Assembly (NCBI RefSeq): GCF_003709565.1
Contig: NZ_QNRC01000003.1
Coordinates: 1 to 64,000, forward strand
Source: Paracoccus sigandri
GTDB taxonomy: Bacteria > Pseudomonadota > Alphaproteobacteria > Rhodobacterales > Rhodobacteraceae
Length of the DNA stretch: 64,000 bases
Reading direction: 5' to 3'
The position numbers and the translations under genes were made by a program. The notes under the pieces were generated by a model that was not told where the DNA came from, searched no databases, and saw only the letters and a program-made list of their open reading frames with translations. Position 1 is the stretch's first letter; each line of letters begins with the position of its first letter. Below, piece by piece: positions 27,373-35,657 of the stretch.

Positions 27373-28250
27373 TCCGCGATCCGCAGGTGCTGGACTTCAT
27401 CGCCCGGACCGAGGCCGCCTATCCGGCCGAGGCCAATCACGCCGGCCCCGCCCAGAACCGCCGCCATTACGACGCGATGTGCGCCGCCTTCCGCGCCCCC
27501 CGCCCTTCGGGCCTGGCCGTCGAGGACCGGGCCATCGCCGGCATCCCCTGCCGGGTCTACGGCGCCCGCACGCCGGTGTTCGTGCTCTACCTGCATGGCG
27601 GCGGCTTCGTGGTCGGGGGCCTGGACAGCCATGACGACATCTGCGCCGAGATCGCCGATGCGACCGGGTTGCAGGTGGTCGCGGCGGATTACCGGCTGGC
27701 GCCCGAACATCGCTGGCCGGCGCCGCTTCAGGACGCGCAGGCGGTCTGGCGCGCCATCGACCGGCCGGGCGTCGTCGCGGGCGACAGCGCGGGCGGGCTG
27801 CTGGCGGCGGCGCTGTGCCTGTCCCAGCGCGGGGCGCGCGCGCCTCTTGGGCAGGTGCTGGTCTATCCGGGGCTGGGCGGCCGGGGCGACGCGCCCTCCT
27901 ATAGCCAGAACGCCGAGGCCCCGCTGCTGCGCGCCAGCGACATCGCCGCCTATCACCACGCCCTGCATGGCGGTGACGCGCCCGAAGATCCGCTGGCCGC
28001 GCCGCTTCTGGTCGCCGACCTGCGCGGCGCCGCCCCGGCCTTCATCGCCAGCGCCGATGTCGATCCGCTGCGCGACGACGCCCGGCTCTATGCCGAACGG
28101 CTGCGCGAGGCGGGCGTGCCGGTGCGCTATCGCAACGAGCCGGAGCTGCCCCACGGCTATCTGCGCGCCCGGCGCGGCAGCGACCGCGCAAGGCGCAGCT
28201 TTCAGGCCATCCTCGCCGCGATCGGCAGCTTCGCGCAGGGCGCCGGATAG
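27369..28250 (+). CDS. Alpha/beta hydrolase, HSL-type; possible acylcarnitine hydrolase
   Basis: A 293-residue esterase of the hormone-sensitive-lipase family: oxyanion motif YLHGGGFVVGG near residue 75, nucleophile elbow GDSAGG near 138, acid residue in the SADVDPLRDDA segment and the histidine in ELPHGYLRAR. In Pseudomonas the carnitine operon ends with an alpha/beta hydrolase, HocS, that releases carnitine from short-chain acylcarnitines. Here too the hydrolase is the last gene of the carnitine operon and is translationally coupled to it. That makes acylcarnitine hydrolysis a good guess, not proven. It converges on the nitrate reductase gene with seven bases between stops. Confidence 0.85.
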   Translation: MIRDPQVLDFIARTEAAYPAEANHAGPAQNRRHYDAMCAAFRAPRPSGLAVEDRAIAGIPCRVYGARTPVFVLYLHGGGFVVGGLDSHDDICAEIADATGLQVVAADYRLAPEHRWPAPLQDAQAVWRAIDRPGVVAGDSAGGLLAAALCLSQRGARAPLGQVLVYPGLGGRGDAPSYSQNAEAPLLRASDIAAYHHALHGGDAPEDPLAAPLLVADLRGAAPAFIASADVDPLRDDARLYAERLREAGVPVRYRNEPELPHGYLRARRGSDRARRSFQAILAAIGSFAQGAG

Positions 28251-28257
28251 CGGCCGG

Positions 28258-30882
28258 TCATTCGGCAGCCTGTTTCGCGGCAAGGCTGCTGGCGATCAGC
28301 GACCGGATCTCGGGCCGGCAAGAGCCGCAATTCGTGCCCGCGCGCAGGGCTGCGCCGATGGCCTCGACCGTCACCAGCCCCTGGCCGGTGATGGCGCGGG
28401 CGATGCTGTTCACGCCGATGCCGAAACAGGCGCAGATGGTCGCGCCCTCATCCGGCAGATCGCTGCCGGGATGGCCGGCCAGCACCGAGGGCCCGGCCTC
28501 GGCCCCCAGCAGCGTCGCGACATGGCTGCGCGACAGGGCGACGGGCCGGGGCGCCACGAACAGCGCCGCCCGAAGCCGCCCGGCCTCCAGGAAGGCCAGC
28601 CGCATGATCCCGCGCCCGGCATCGCGCATGACCAGCGGTTCCGCGGTGGTGCCGAACAGCGCGCGGGCGAAGCCGGTCCAGTCCTCGGGCAGCGCCTCGC
28701 CGGCCAGTTCGGCCTGGCTGCCGCCCGGCAGCACCGCCTGCGCCCAGTATCGGCATTCTGGCCGCATGGGCCGGGTCGAGATCGCGAAGCCATACCAGGC
28801 GGCGGCAAAGGGACGGATGGACACCGGCGCGGATTTCGATGCCGGCTGGCCCGAGACCGGATCGGTCAGCGGCGGCACCAGCGCCGCGACCCGGCCCGAG
28901 GGCGCGGTGGTTCCCGTCCAGTGGATCGGCGCGAAGGGATGGCCCGGCCGGACCCGGTCCGTCACCAGCACGCGCAGGATCGCCCGGCCCCGGTCGTTCC
29001 ACAGTTCCGCAAGGCCCGCCGGCTCCAGCCGCAGCCGGCGCGCGTCGTCGGGATGGATCTCCAGATAGGGTTCCGCGATATGGCGCGACAGGCGCGGCGA
29101 CAACCCGGTGCGGGTCATCGTGTGCCAATGGTCGCGGACCCGGCCGGTATTCAGGCGGAAGGGACGGTCCGGGGCCAGAAGCGGGTTGACCGGCACCATC
29201 CGGCCCTTGCCGTCGGGCGTGTGGAAAACCCCGTCCGCGAAAAAACGCCCGCCCCGCCGGCGCGCCGATTGCGGCCACAGGAAGGGGCGCAGCGCGTCGT
29301 ATTCCGCGCCCCCGATCCCGGCATGAAGCGAGATGTCGAAATCGCTGCCAAGCGCCCCGGCCAGACCCGACAGGCGCGCATGTTCCGCAAAGATCTCGGC
29401 CGGGGAATCCCAGGCGAAACCCTCGGCCCAGCCCATGCGGGCGGCGACATCGGCGATGATGCGCCAGTCGTCGCGCGCCTGTCCGGGCGCGGGCAGCAGG
29501 CGGCGCTGGCGGCTGATGCGGCGTTCGGAATTGGTGACGGTGCCGTCCTTTTCCGCCCAGCCGGTGGCGGGCAGCAGCACATGGGCCAGCCGCGTCGTGT
29601 CGGTATCGGCCATCATGTCCGAGACCACCACGAAATCGCAGCCGCCGATGGCGCGGGCCACCCGGTCGGCATCGGGCATCGAGGCGGCGGGGTTGGTGCA
29701 CATGATCCACAGCGCGCGGATCCGGCCTTCCTCGACGGCGCGGAACATCTCGACCGCCTTCAGGCCGGGGCCGGGCGCCATCGCGGGCGAATTCCAGAAG
29801 CCTTGGACGGCCTCGCGATGCGCCGGGTCCTCGATGTCCAGGTGGCAGGCCAGCATGTTCGCCAGCCCGCCCACCTCGCGCCCGCCCATGGCGTTGGGCT
29901 GGCCGGTGAGGCTGAAGGGCCCCATGCCCGGTCGCCCGATCCGGCCGGTCGCCAGGTGGCAGTTCAGGATCGCGTTGACCTTGTCCGTGCCGCTGTCGGA
30001 CTGGTTGATCCCCTGCGAATAGAGCGTCACGACGCGCCGGGTCGAACACCACAGATCCAGGAATTCCGCCAGCTGGCGCGCGGGCAGGCCGGTGGCACCG
30101 GGGTCGGTCAGGCGGGCGGCCTGCAGCGCGGCGTCGAAACCGGAGAGATTTTCCAGAAAGCCGCCATCCGTCGCGCCGCGCCGGTCGATCTCGGCCAGAA
30201 GGGCGTTGAACAGCGCCGCGTCGGATCCCGGCGCCAGCGCCAGGTGCAGGTCGGCGATGTCGCAGCTGGCGGTGCGGCGCGGATCGACGACGACGACGCG
30301 CATCCCCGGCCGCGCCTCCTTCGCCGCCGCCAGCCGCTGATACAGGACCGGATGGCACCAGGCCAGGTTCGAGCCGACCAGGACCACCAGGTCGGCCTGC
30401 TCCAGGTCCTCATAGAGGCCGGGCACCGTGTCGGACCCGAAGGCGCGCCGGTGGCCCGCCACCGAGGACGCCATGCAGAGCCTTGAATTCGTGTCGATAT
30501 TCGCGCTGCCGATATAGCCCTTCATCAGCTTGTTGGCGACATAGTAATCCTCGGTCAGGAACTGGCCCGAGACGTAGAAGGCGACCGAATCCGGGCCGTG
30601 CCGGGCGATGGTTTCGGAAAAGCGCCGGGCGACCAGGTCCAGCGCCTCGTCCCAGCCCGCCTGCCGGCCGTGGATGCGGGGGGCCAGCAGCCGGCCCTGC
30701 AGCCCCAGCGTCTCGGCCAGGGCGGCGCCCTTGACGCAGAGGCGGCCGCGGTTCGCGGGATGGTCGGGATCGCCGGTGACGGCAAGCCCGCCCCCCGGCT
30801 GCGGCGTGGCCAGCACCCCGCAGCCCACGCCGCAATAGGGACAGGTCGTGCGGATCGCGGTCTTGCCGGACACGGGCTTCAC
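28258..30882 (-). CDS. nasC: Assimilatory nitrate reductase catalytic subunit
   Basis: An 874-residue molybdopterin oxidoreductase. N-terminal 4Fe-4S site: CPYCGVGC plus RLCVKG. Molybdopterin regions include SANIDTNSRLCMASSV and LVGSNLAWCHPVLYQR; the dinucleotide-binding domain is at about 620-740 (RLNTGRVRDHWHTMTRTG). A C-terminal BFD-like [2Fe-2S] domain (about 815-860: CACFG and CGSCRPE) is typical of ferredoxin- or flavoprotein-linked assimilatory enzymes. It reduces nitrate to nitrite in the cytoplasm. GTG start at 30882 overlaps the transporter stop (GTGA). The symbol follows Paracoccus denitrificans usage. No nitrite reductase or NasT/NasS gene is in the window. Confidence 0.92.
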   Translation of the reverse strand: MKPVSGKTAIRTTCPYCGVGCGVLATPQPGGGLAVTGDPDHPANRGRLCVKGAALAETLGLQGRLLAPRIHGRQAGWDEALDLVARRFSETIARHGPDSVAFYVSGQFLTEDYYVANKLMKGYIGSANIDTNSRLCMASSVAGHRRAFGSDTVPGLYEDLEQADLVVLVGSNLAWCHPVLYQRLAAAKEARPGMRVVVVDPRRTASCDIADLHLALAPGSDAALFNALLAEIDRRGATDGGFLENLSGFDAALQAARLTDPGATGLPARQLAEFLDLWCSTRRVVTLYSQGINQSDSGTDKVNAILNCHLATGRIGRPGMGPFSLTGQPNAMGGREVGGLANMLACHLDIEDPAHREAVQGFWNSPAMAPGPGLKAVEMFRAVEEGRIRALWIMCTNPAASMPDADRVARAIGGCDFVVVSDMMADTDTTRLAHVLLPATGWAEKDGTVTNSERRISRQRRLLPAPGQARDDWRIIADVAARMGWAEGFAWDSPAEIFAEHARLSGLAGALGSDFDISLHAGIGGAEYDALRPFLWPQSARRRGGRFFADGVFHTPDGKGRMVPVNPLLAPDRPFRLNTGRVRDHWHTMTRTGLSPRLSRHIAEPYLEIHPDDARRLRLEPAGLAELWNDRGRAILRVLVTDRVRPGHPFAPIHWTGTTAPSGRVAALVPPLTDPVSGQPASKSAPVSIRPFAAAWYGFAISTRPMRPECRYWAQAVLPGGSQAELAGEALPEDWTGFARALFGTTAEPLVMRDAGRGIMRLAFLEAGRLRAALFVAPRPVALSRSHVATLLGAEAGPSVLAGHPGSDLPDEGATICACFGIGVNSIARAITGQGLVTVEAIGAALRAGTNCGSCRPEIRSLIASSLAAKQAAE

Positions 30883-32147
30883 TCTGCCGCCACAAGGTCG
30901 GGGGCGGCGGGGGCGCGCTCCATCCGGCGGATCGCGGCGTGCATCCAGGCAAGGCAGATGGCGACCAGCACGAACAGCACCATGAAGCAGCTGGACCACA
31001 GCCCGGTCACGTCCTTCAGCCAGCCGAACAGCAGCGGCAGGAAGAAGCCGCCCAACCCCCCGATCATGCCGACAAGCCCGCCGACCGCGCCGACATTCTG
31101 CGGGTAATAGACCGGGATATGCTTGTAGACGGCGGCCTTGCCCAGGCTCATCACGAAACCCAGCACGAAGGTCACGGCGATGAACAGCGCGGGCGCGATG
31201 CCCAGCTGGACGGCGGCGGCACCGTCGATGCCTGCCGGGACGAATTCGCCGGCCGGCAGGGACAGGACCAGCGTGGCGACCAGCGAGACCGACAGCATCC
31301 AGTACATCACCGCCCGCGCCCCGATCCGGTCCGACAGCACGCCGCCATAGGCGCGGAAGATCGAACCGGGGATCGAATAGGCCGCGCCGATCATGCCCGC
31401 CGTCCTGATGTCGAAGCCATAGACCCCGATCAGATAGCGCGGCAGCCACAGCGCCAGCGCGACGAAGGCCCCGAACGCGAAGAAGTAGTAGATCGAGAAG
31501 CGCCAGACCTGCGGGTTCCTCAGCGGCGCGAACTCGGCGGCAAGGCTGCGCAGCGGGGCGGGCTTGTCCTTGCGGGCGGCGATGACGGGATCGTCCTGGC
31601 TGAACAGCCAGAACAGGATCGCCGTCGCGGCCAGGACCGCCGCCCAGATCTGCGCGGTGCCCTGCCAGCCGACAGCCAGCATGACGAAGGGCGCCGCGAA
31701 CTTGGTCAGCGCCGCGCCGACATTGCCGACCCCGAAGATGCCAAGCGCCGTGCCCTGCCGCGCGGTGTCGAAGAAGCGCGACACATAGGCCACGCCCACC
31801 GCGAAAGAGCCGCCGGCAAGCCCGACCCCCAGCGCCGCGACCAGCATCTGCGGATAGGTCTGCGCATGGGACAGAAGGAAGGTCGCCAGCGCCGCCGACA
31901 GCATGGTCAGCGTATAGACGAGGCGCCCGCCCAGCCGGTCGGTCATCACGCCAAGCGCGATCCGCACCAGCGATCCGGTCAGGATCGGCATCCCGACCAG
32001 CAGGCCGAACTGGGTCTCGCTCAGCTGGAATTCCTCGTGGATCTGCAGCCCGATGATCGAGAAGATCGTCCAGACCGCGAAGCAGATGGTGAATGAGAAG
32101 GTGGACAGGCCAAGCGCGCGGCTGGCCGCGGAGGGGGTGGCGGACAT
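30879..32147 (-). CDS. nasA: Nitrate/nitrite MFS transporter, NarK/NasA type
   Basis: A 422-residue major facilitator with 12 membrane segments. The nitrate/nitrite porter signatures are visible as GVGLAGGSFAVGVAYVSRFF and, in the second half, GFVMSLGKAAVYKHIPVYYP. These glycine-rich stretches line the anion path. ATG 32147 follows GGAGCAATC; the longer frame upstream lacks similarity. It is translationally coupled to the nitrate reductase, so nitrate uptake and reduction are made together. The symbol follows P. denitrificans, where nasA is the transporter. Confidence 0.9.
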   Translation of the reverse strand: MSATPSAASRALGLSTFSFTICFAVWTIFSIIGLQIHEEFQLSETQFGLLVGMPILTGSLVRIALGVMTDRLGGRLVYTLTMLSAALATFLLSHAQTYPQMLVAALGVGLAGGSFAVGVAYVSRFFDTARQGTALGIFGVGNVGAALTKFAAPFVMLAVGWQGTAQIWAAVLAATAILFWLFSQDDPVIAARKDKPAPLRSLAAEFAPLRNPQVWRFSIYYFFAFGAFVALALWLPRYLIGVYGFDIRTAGMIGAAYSIPGSIFRAYGGVLSDRIGARAVMYWMLSVSLVATLVLSLPAGEFVPAGIDGAAAVQLGIAPALFIAVTFVLGFVMSLGKAAVYKHIPVYYPQNVGAVGGLVGMIGGLGGFFLPLLFGWLKDVTGLWSSCFMVLFVLVAICLAWMHAAIRRMERAPAAPDLVAAE

Positions 32148-32567
32148 GATTGCTCCGTTGGCGAATGCGTTGCTGTCGGAAAGCGCGGTCGCAGGCGGTG
32201 GCCGCCGATATCCTGCGCTTTCGGAAAATCCGCGTCCTCGCGGAACCTGCCGCATCTTTGCGAGCGGGCATCAGCGCGCCGTTGCGCCTTGCCATGCCCG
32301 CATCATGGGCCGCCCTTGGGGTTTTTCAAGCGATGCCCGCCGCGGCGGCGGCGGATCGGGACGCCCCCGCCGCCGCTGCCCGCAAATGCTTCGCCAGCGC
32401 GATGCCCTGCCCGAAAAATGGTCAGGCTGCGGACGGCGCGCCGGGGTTTTCGCGCCCTCGCCCATGGCAAGGAAAGCCCGCCGCGATTCGCCGCGGCTTT
32501 CGACCGGCCCCGCCCCTTGCGCTTCTTGCAGATCCTGCAAGTCCGGCGTAACGCGGGGGCGTTTTCC
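32148..32567. other. 420-base intergenic region without a gene
   Basis: Divergent promoter region between the nitrate transporter and the EamA gene. I see no coding frame with family similarity, no tRNA and no strong long palindrome. It is GC-rich throughout; a short repeat TTCTTGCAGATCCTGCAAG lies near 32523. The nitrogen-control promoter of the nas operon must lie here. Confidence 0.5.
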
Positions 32568-33521
32568 ATGGATGGTGACATGCCGATTCCTGCCCAGAGA
32601 CCGCTCTTCGGCATCATGCTGAAATGCTGCAGCGTCACGGTCTTCACGGCCATGGCGGCGCTGATCAAGGCCACGTCCGAGAGCGGGCTGGGCGTGCCGC
32701 CCGGCCAGCAGGTGTTCTTCCGGTCGCTGTTCGCGGTGCCGGTGATCCTGGTCTGGCTGGCGGCGCGGGGCGAGCTGCGGGTCGGGCTGAAGACCTTCCG
32801 CCCGATGGGGCATTTCTATCGCGGCATCATCGGCACGGCCGCGATGGGGCTGGGCTTCTGGGCGCTGGCGCTGCTGCCCTTTCCCGAAGTCACGGCCATC
32901 GGCTATGCGGCCCCGCTGCTGGTGGTGATCTTCGCGGCGATGTTCCTGGGCGAGGATGTGCGGTTCTTCCGGCTGGGCATGGTCGGGCTGGGGCTGACCG
33001 GGGTGCTGATCGTGCTGTCGCCGCAGCTGGGCGGCAAGGGCGGGACCGACACGGCCCGCACCCTGGGCGCGGTGCTGGCGCTTGGCGCCGCGGTCTTCAC
33101 GGCGCTGGCGCAGATCTTCGTGCGCAAGCTGGTGCAGGACGAACGGACCTCTGCCATCGTCTTCTGGTTCTCGATCACCTCGACGGTGCTGGCGCTGACC
33201 ACGCTGCCCTTCGGCTGGGTCATGCCGGATGCGCGGACGGCGGCGCTCTTGGTGACGATCGGCCTCCTGGGCGGCCTGGGGCAGATCCTGCTGACATCGT
33301 CTTACCGCTTCGCCGACGCCTCGCTGATCGCGCCCTTCGAATATGTCTCGATGATCCTCGCCCTGCTGATCGGCTGGTTCGTCTTCGACGAGGCGCCCAC
33401 CTGGGTGGTGCTGATCGGCGCGGCGCTGGTGATCCTTGCCGGCATCCTGATCATCCAGCGCGAGCGCCAGCTGGGGATCGAGCGCAGCCGCCAGCGCAAG
33501 GCGATGACGCCGCAGGGCTGA
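32568..33521 (+). CDS. EamA/DMT-family membrane transporter
   Basis: A 317-residue drug/metabolite transporter with ten membrane segments in two EamA repeats (about 15-150 and 165-300). Repeat ends show the family pattern VTAIGYAAPLLVVIFAAMFLGE and SLIAPFEYVSMILALLIGWFVFDE. Likely an exporter of small metabolites; substrate unknown. ATG 32568 is chosen (GGGGGC ten bases upstream); ATG 32580 is an alternative. It converges with the YaiI-like gene, 15 bases between stops. Confidence 0.88.
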   Translation: MDGDMPIPAQRPLFGIMLKCCSVTVFTAMAALIKATSESGLGVPPGQQVFFRSLFAVPVILVWLAARGELRVGLKTFRPMGHFYRGIIGTAAMGLGFWALALLPFPEVTAIGYAAPLLVVIFAAMFLGEDVRFFRLGMVGLGLTGVLIVLSPQLGGKGGTDTARTLGAVLALGAAVFTALAQIFVRKLVQDERTSAIVFWFSITSTVLALTTLPFGWVMPDARTAALLVTIGLLGGLGQILLTSSYRFADASLIAPFEYVSMILALLIGWFVFDEAPTWVVLIGAALVILAGILIIQRERQLGIERSRQRKAMTPQG

Positions 33522-33536
33522 CGCGGCAGCGGCGGG

Positions 33537-33998
33537 TCAGGCGCGCGGCACGCGCCGCGCCCCCGTCAGCAGCCGGTCGAGCGATTGCAGGAAGCGCGCC
33601 CGGTCCGCCTTGGAAAAGCCCGCGCCGCTGCCCTGGTGGAAGGGGTTCGCGGCGCGGATGTCGCTCATCAGGTCGCGGGTCGCAAGGCGCGCGCCGATAT
33701 TGGCCTGGGTCAGCACCTCGCCATTGGGCTGGACGACCTGCGCCCCGGCCTTGATGCAGCGATCGGCCAGCGGGATGTCCGCGGTGACGACGACATCCCC
33801 GGCGCCGCATTGCGCCGCGATCCACTGGTCCGCCTTGTCCGGCCCCTCCTCGACGATGACCGTCTGGACGAAGGGATTGGCCGAGGGCCTGAGCCCGCCA
33901 TTGCAGACAAGGATCATCGGCAGGCGCAGCCGGGTCGCGACCCGTTCCGCCTCGGCCTTCACCGGGCAGGCATCCGCGTCGATATAGAGTCGGGTCAT
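33537..33998 (-). CDS. YaiI/YqxD family protein (UPF0178, DUF188)
   Basis: A 153-residue cytoplasmic protein with the UPF0178 hallmarks: [17 protein letters not shown] at the start, then [18 protein letters not shown] and [17 protein letters not shown]. The family has a PIN-like fold with conserved acidic residues; the biological role is not known. Monocistronic; the 115 bases between it and sodC show no gene. Confidence 0.9.
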   Translation of the reverse strand: MTRLYIDADACPVKAEAERVATRLRLPMILVCNGGLRPSANPFVQTVIVEEGPDKADQWIAAQCGAGDVVVTADIPLADRCIKAGAQVVQPNGEVLTQANIGARLATRDLMSDIRAANPFHQGSGAGFSKADRARFLQSLDRLLTGARRVPRA

Positions 33999-34113
33999 CG
34001 CGGGCCTTTCGACAGCTGCAACGGGGCGCGACTATGCACCCTGTCGCGGCCGGGCGAAAGTGGCGCTGCACCGTCGTCGCCTGCCCCTGCCGCCCTCCTG
34101 CCTGCCGATGCGC

Positions 34114-34608
34114 CTATTCGATCTCGGCGCAGGCCAGGCGGCCGCCGGCATCGCCGGTCGGCTGGGTCTGATAGTCGTCGGGACCTTCATGGATCATCAG
34201 CGCCCTGCCCTGGACGGCATTCTCGCCTTCGAAGGACACGAAGGGGTTGAACACCTGCGCGCGCGCCGTGCCGCTGGCATCCACCCACAGGTTCGGCATG
34301 TCCCCGGCATGGGGGCCGGTCTCGGTCAGGAAGCCATGCTCGGCATCGGTGGGATTGAAATGCCCGCCCGCCGATTCGTGCTGGGTGTCGCTGTCGCAAT
34401 GCCCGGTCTCGTGGATGTGGAAGGCGACCCATTGCTCGGGCGGCAGGCCGGCCACCTCGACCGAGATCAGCACGCCGTTCTGGGTCGAGGTCAGCGTGGC
34501 CTCCCCGGCCTCGTTCCCCTCGGCATCGACGAACGAGGCGCGAAGGTCCTCGGCGGCGGCGAAGGACGGGATCAGCAGAAACGGAAGGGCGAATAGGTGT
34601 CGGTTCAT
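34114..34608 (-). CDS. sodC: Periplasmic Cu/Zn superoxide dismutase
   Basis: A 164-residue precursor with signal peptide 1-19 (cleavage near AAA-EDLRA). Metal ligands are seen in AFHIHETGHC and GGHFNPTDAEHG, with the last Cu histidine in LMIHEGPDDY. The disulfide pair is HC (in ETGHC) and LAC near the C-terminus (RLACAEI). Converts superoxide to peroxide and oxygen in the periplasm. ATG 34608 is chosen because it starts the signal peptide and follows CCGGAGCTGGACAG. Divergent from the RpiR gene. Confidence 0.93.
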   Translation of the reverse strand: MNRHLFALPFLLIPSFAAAEDLRASFVDAEGNEAGEATLTSTQNGVLISVEVAGLPPEQWVAFHIHETGHCDSDTQHESAGGHFNPTDAEHGFLTETGPHAGDMPNLWVDASGTARAQVFNPFVSFEGENAVQGRALMIHEGPDDYQTQPTGDAGGRLACAEIE

Positions 34609-34699
34609 CTGTCCAGCTCCGGTCGTTGCACGGGGCTCAACCAGCAAGCGATCCATTTGTTCCCGCCTCGCCCCCTGCCCGCCTCCGGCGCCAAGGTGC

Positions 34700-34746
34700 T
34701 TGACACAACTGTTTCGATGAAGGCTAATAAAGAGACACTTGTTTCG
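34700..34746 (+). promoter_or_regulatory. Promoter and direct repeats before the RpiR gene
   Basis: TTGACA at 34700-34705, then 17 bases, then GCTAAT at 34723-34728, a near-consensus sigma-70 promoter in an AT-rich pocket. Two TGTTTCG heptamers at 34710-34716 and 34740-34746 are 30 bases apart, bracketing the -10 region. They may be the RpiR operator. Confidence 0.5.
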
Positions 34747-34772
34747 CCCCTGTTTCCTTTCGCGGTCCCGTC

Positions 34773-35654
34773 ATGCCCCTGCAGCAGATCTGGCAGTTGA
34801 TCGAGACCCGCTATGGCGGCTTTTCCCCGCAGTTGCAGCGCGCGGCCAAATTCGTGCGCGAGAACCCGCAAGAGGTCGCGCTGCAATCCCTGCGCAACAT
34901 CGCCGGCCGGGTGGGCGTGTCGCCCGCCACGATGACGCGGCTGATGCAGGCGCTGGGTTTCGACACCTGGGAGGCGTTCCAGGCCGTCCACCGGCAATGG
35001 CTGACCGAGGGCCAGCGCGGCGTCTTCTCGGGTCCCGCCGACCGGGTGATCGCCGATGCCCGCCGGCCGGGGGCCGAGGACCTGCTGCTGGATTCCATGG
35101 CCCATGCCGAGCGTTTCAACCTGGAGGCCGCGCTGGGGCCGCAGGCGCGCGAGGCGCTGCGCCAGGCGGCGGCGCTGCTGGCCGCGGCACCCACCGTCGC
35201 GGTGGCGGGGCTGCGCAGCTGCTTTCCGGTGGCCTACGGGCTGCATTACGCGCTGTCGCTGTTTCTGCCGGGCACGCGGCTGATGCCGGGGATCGGCGGC
35301 ACGCTGCTGGACGAATTGCACCATCTGCGGCCGGGCGACGCGCTGGTCGCCATCTCGATCGCGCCCTACAGCCGCGAGACCGTCGATCTGGCGCGGCTGG
35401 CGCATGAGGCCGGCGTGAAGACCGTCGGCATCACCGACGGGCCGCTGAGCCCGATCGCCCGCAACGCCGACATCGCGCTGAGCGCGCGCACCGACAGCCC
35501 CTCGCACCTGGCCTCGCCCATCGGGCTGATGGCCCTGTCGCAGGCGCTGGCCATGCTGGTCCTGGTGCGGGCGGGCGACGCCGCGCTGGAAACCATGCGC
35601 CACCGCGAAGCCGTTTTCGAGGCCACTTCCGCTTACCTTCCAGTCCAGGGCTGA
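34773..35654 (+). CDS. MurR/RpiR-family regulator
   Basis: A 293-residue regulator. N-terminal HTH_6 domain (1-77; SLRNIAGRVGVSPATMTRLMQALGF) and C-terminal SIS domain (about 120-265; VAVAGLRSCFPVAYGLHYAL, then VAISIAPYSRETVDLARLAHEAG). SIS domains normally bind phosphosugars, but RpiR members next to TRAP and amino-compound operons respond to other ligands. It is first in a tight operon: three bases separate it from the aminotransferase, so it is probably autoregulated and controls the aminotransferase, BKACE and TRAP genes. Confidence 0.9.
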   Translation: MPLQQIWQLIETRYGGFSPQLQRAAKFVRENPQEVALQSLRNIAGRVGVSPATMTRLMQALGFDTWEAFQAVHRQWLTEGQRGVFSGPADRVIADARRPGAEDLLLDSMAHAERFNLEAALGPQAREALRQAAALLAAAPTVAVAGLRSCFPVAYGLHYALSLFLPGTRLMPGIGGTLLDELHHLRPGDALVAISIAPYSRETVDLARLAHEAGVKTVGITDGPLSPIARNADIALSARTDSPSHLASPIGLMALSQALAMLVLVRAGDAALETMRHREAVFEATSAYLPVQG

Positions 35655-35657
35655 CCC

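Noticed and set aside
30883-32295. Upstream extension of the nitrate reductase frame (to 1345 codons)
   Set aside because: The extension is out of frame with the MFS transporter that clearly occupies this stretch; the GTGA overlap at 30879-30882 marks the real start.
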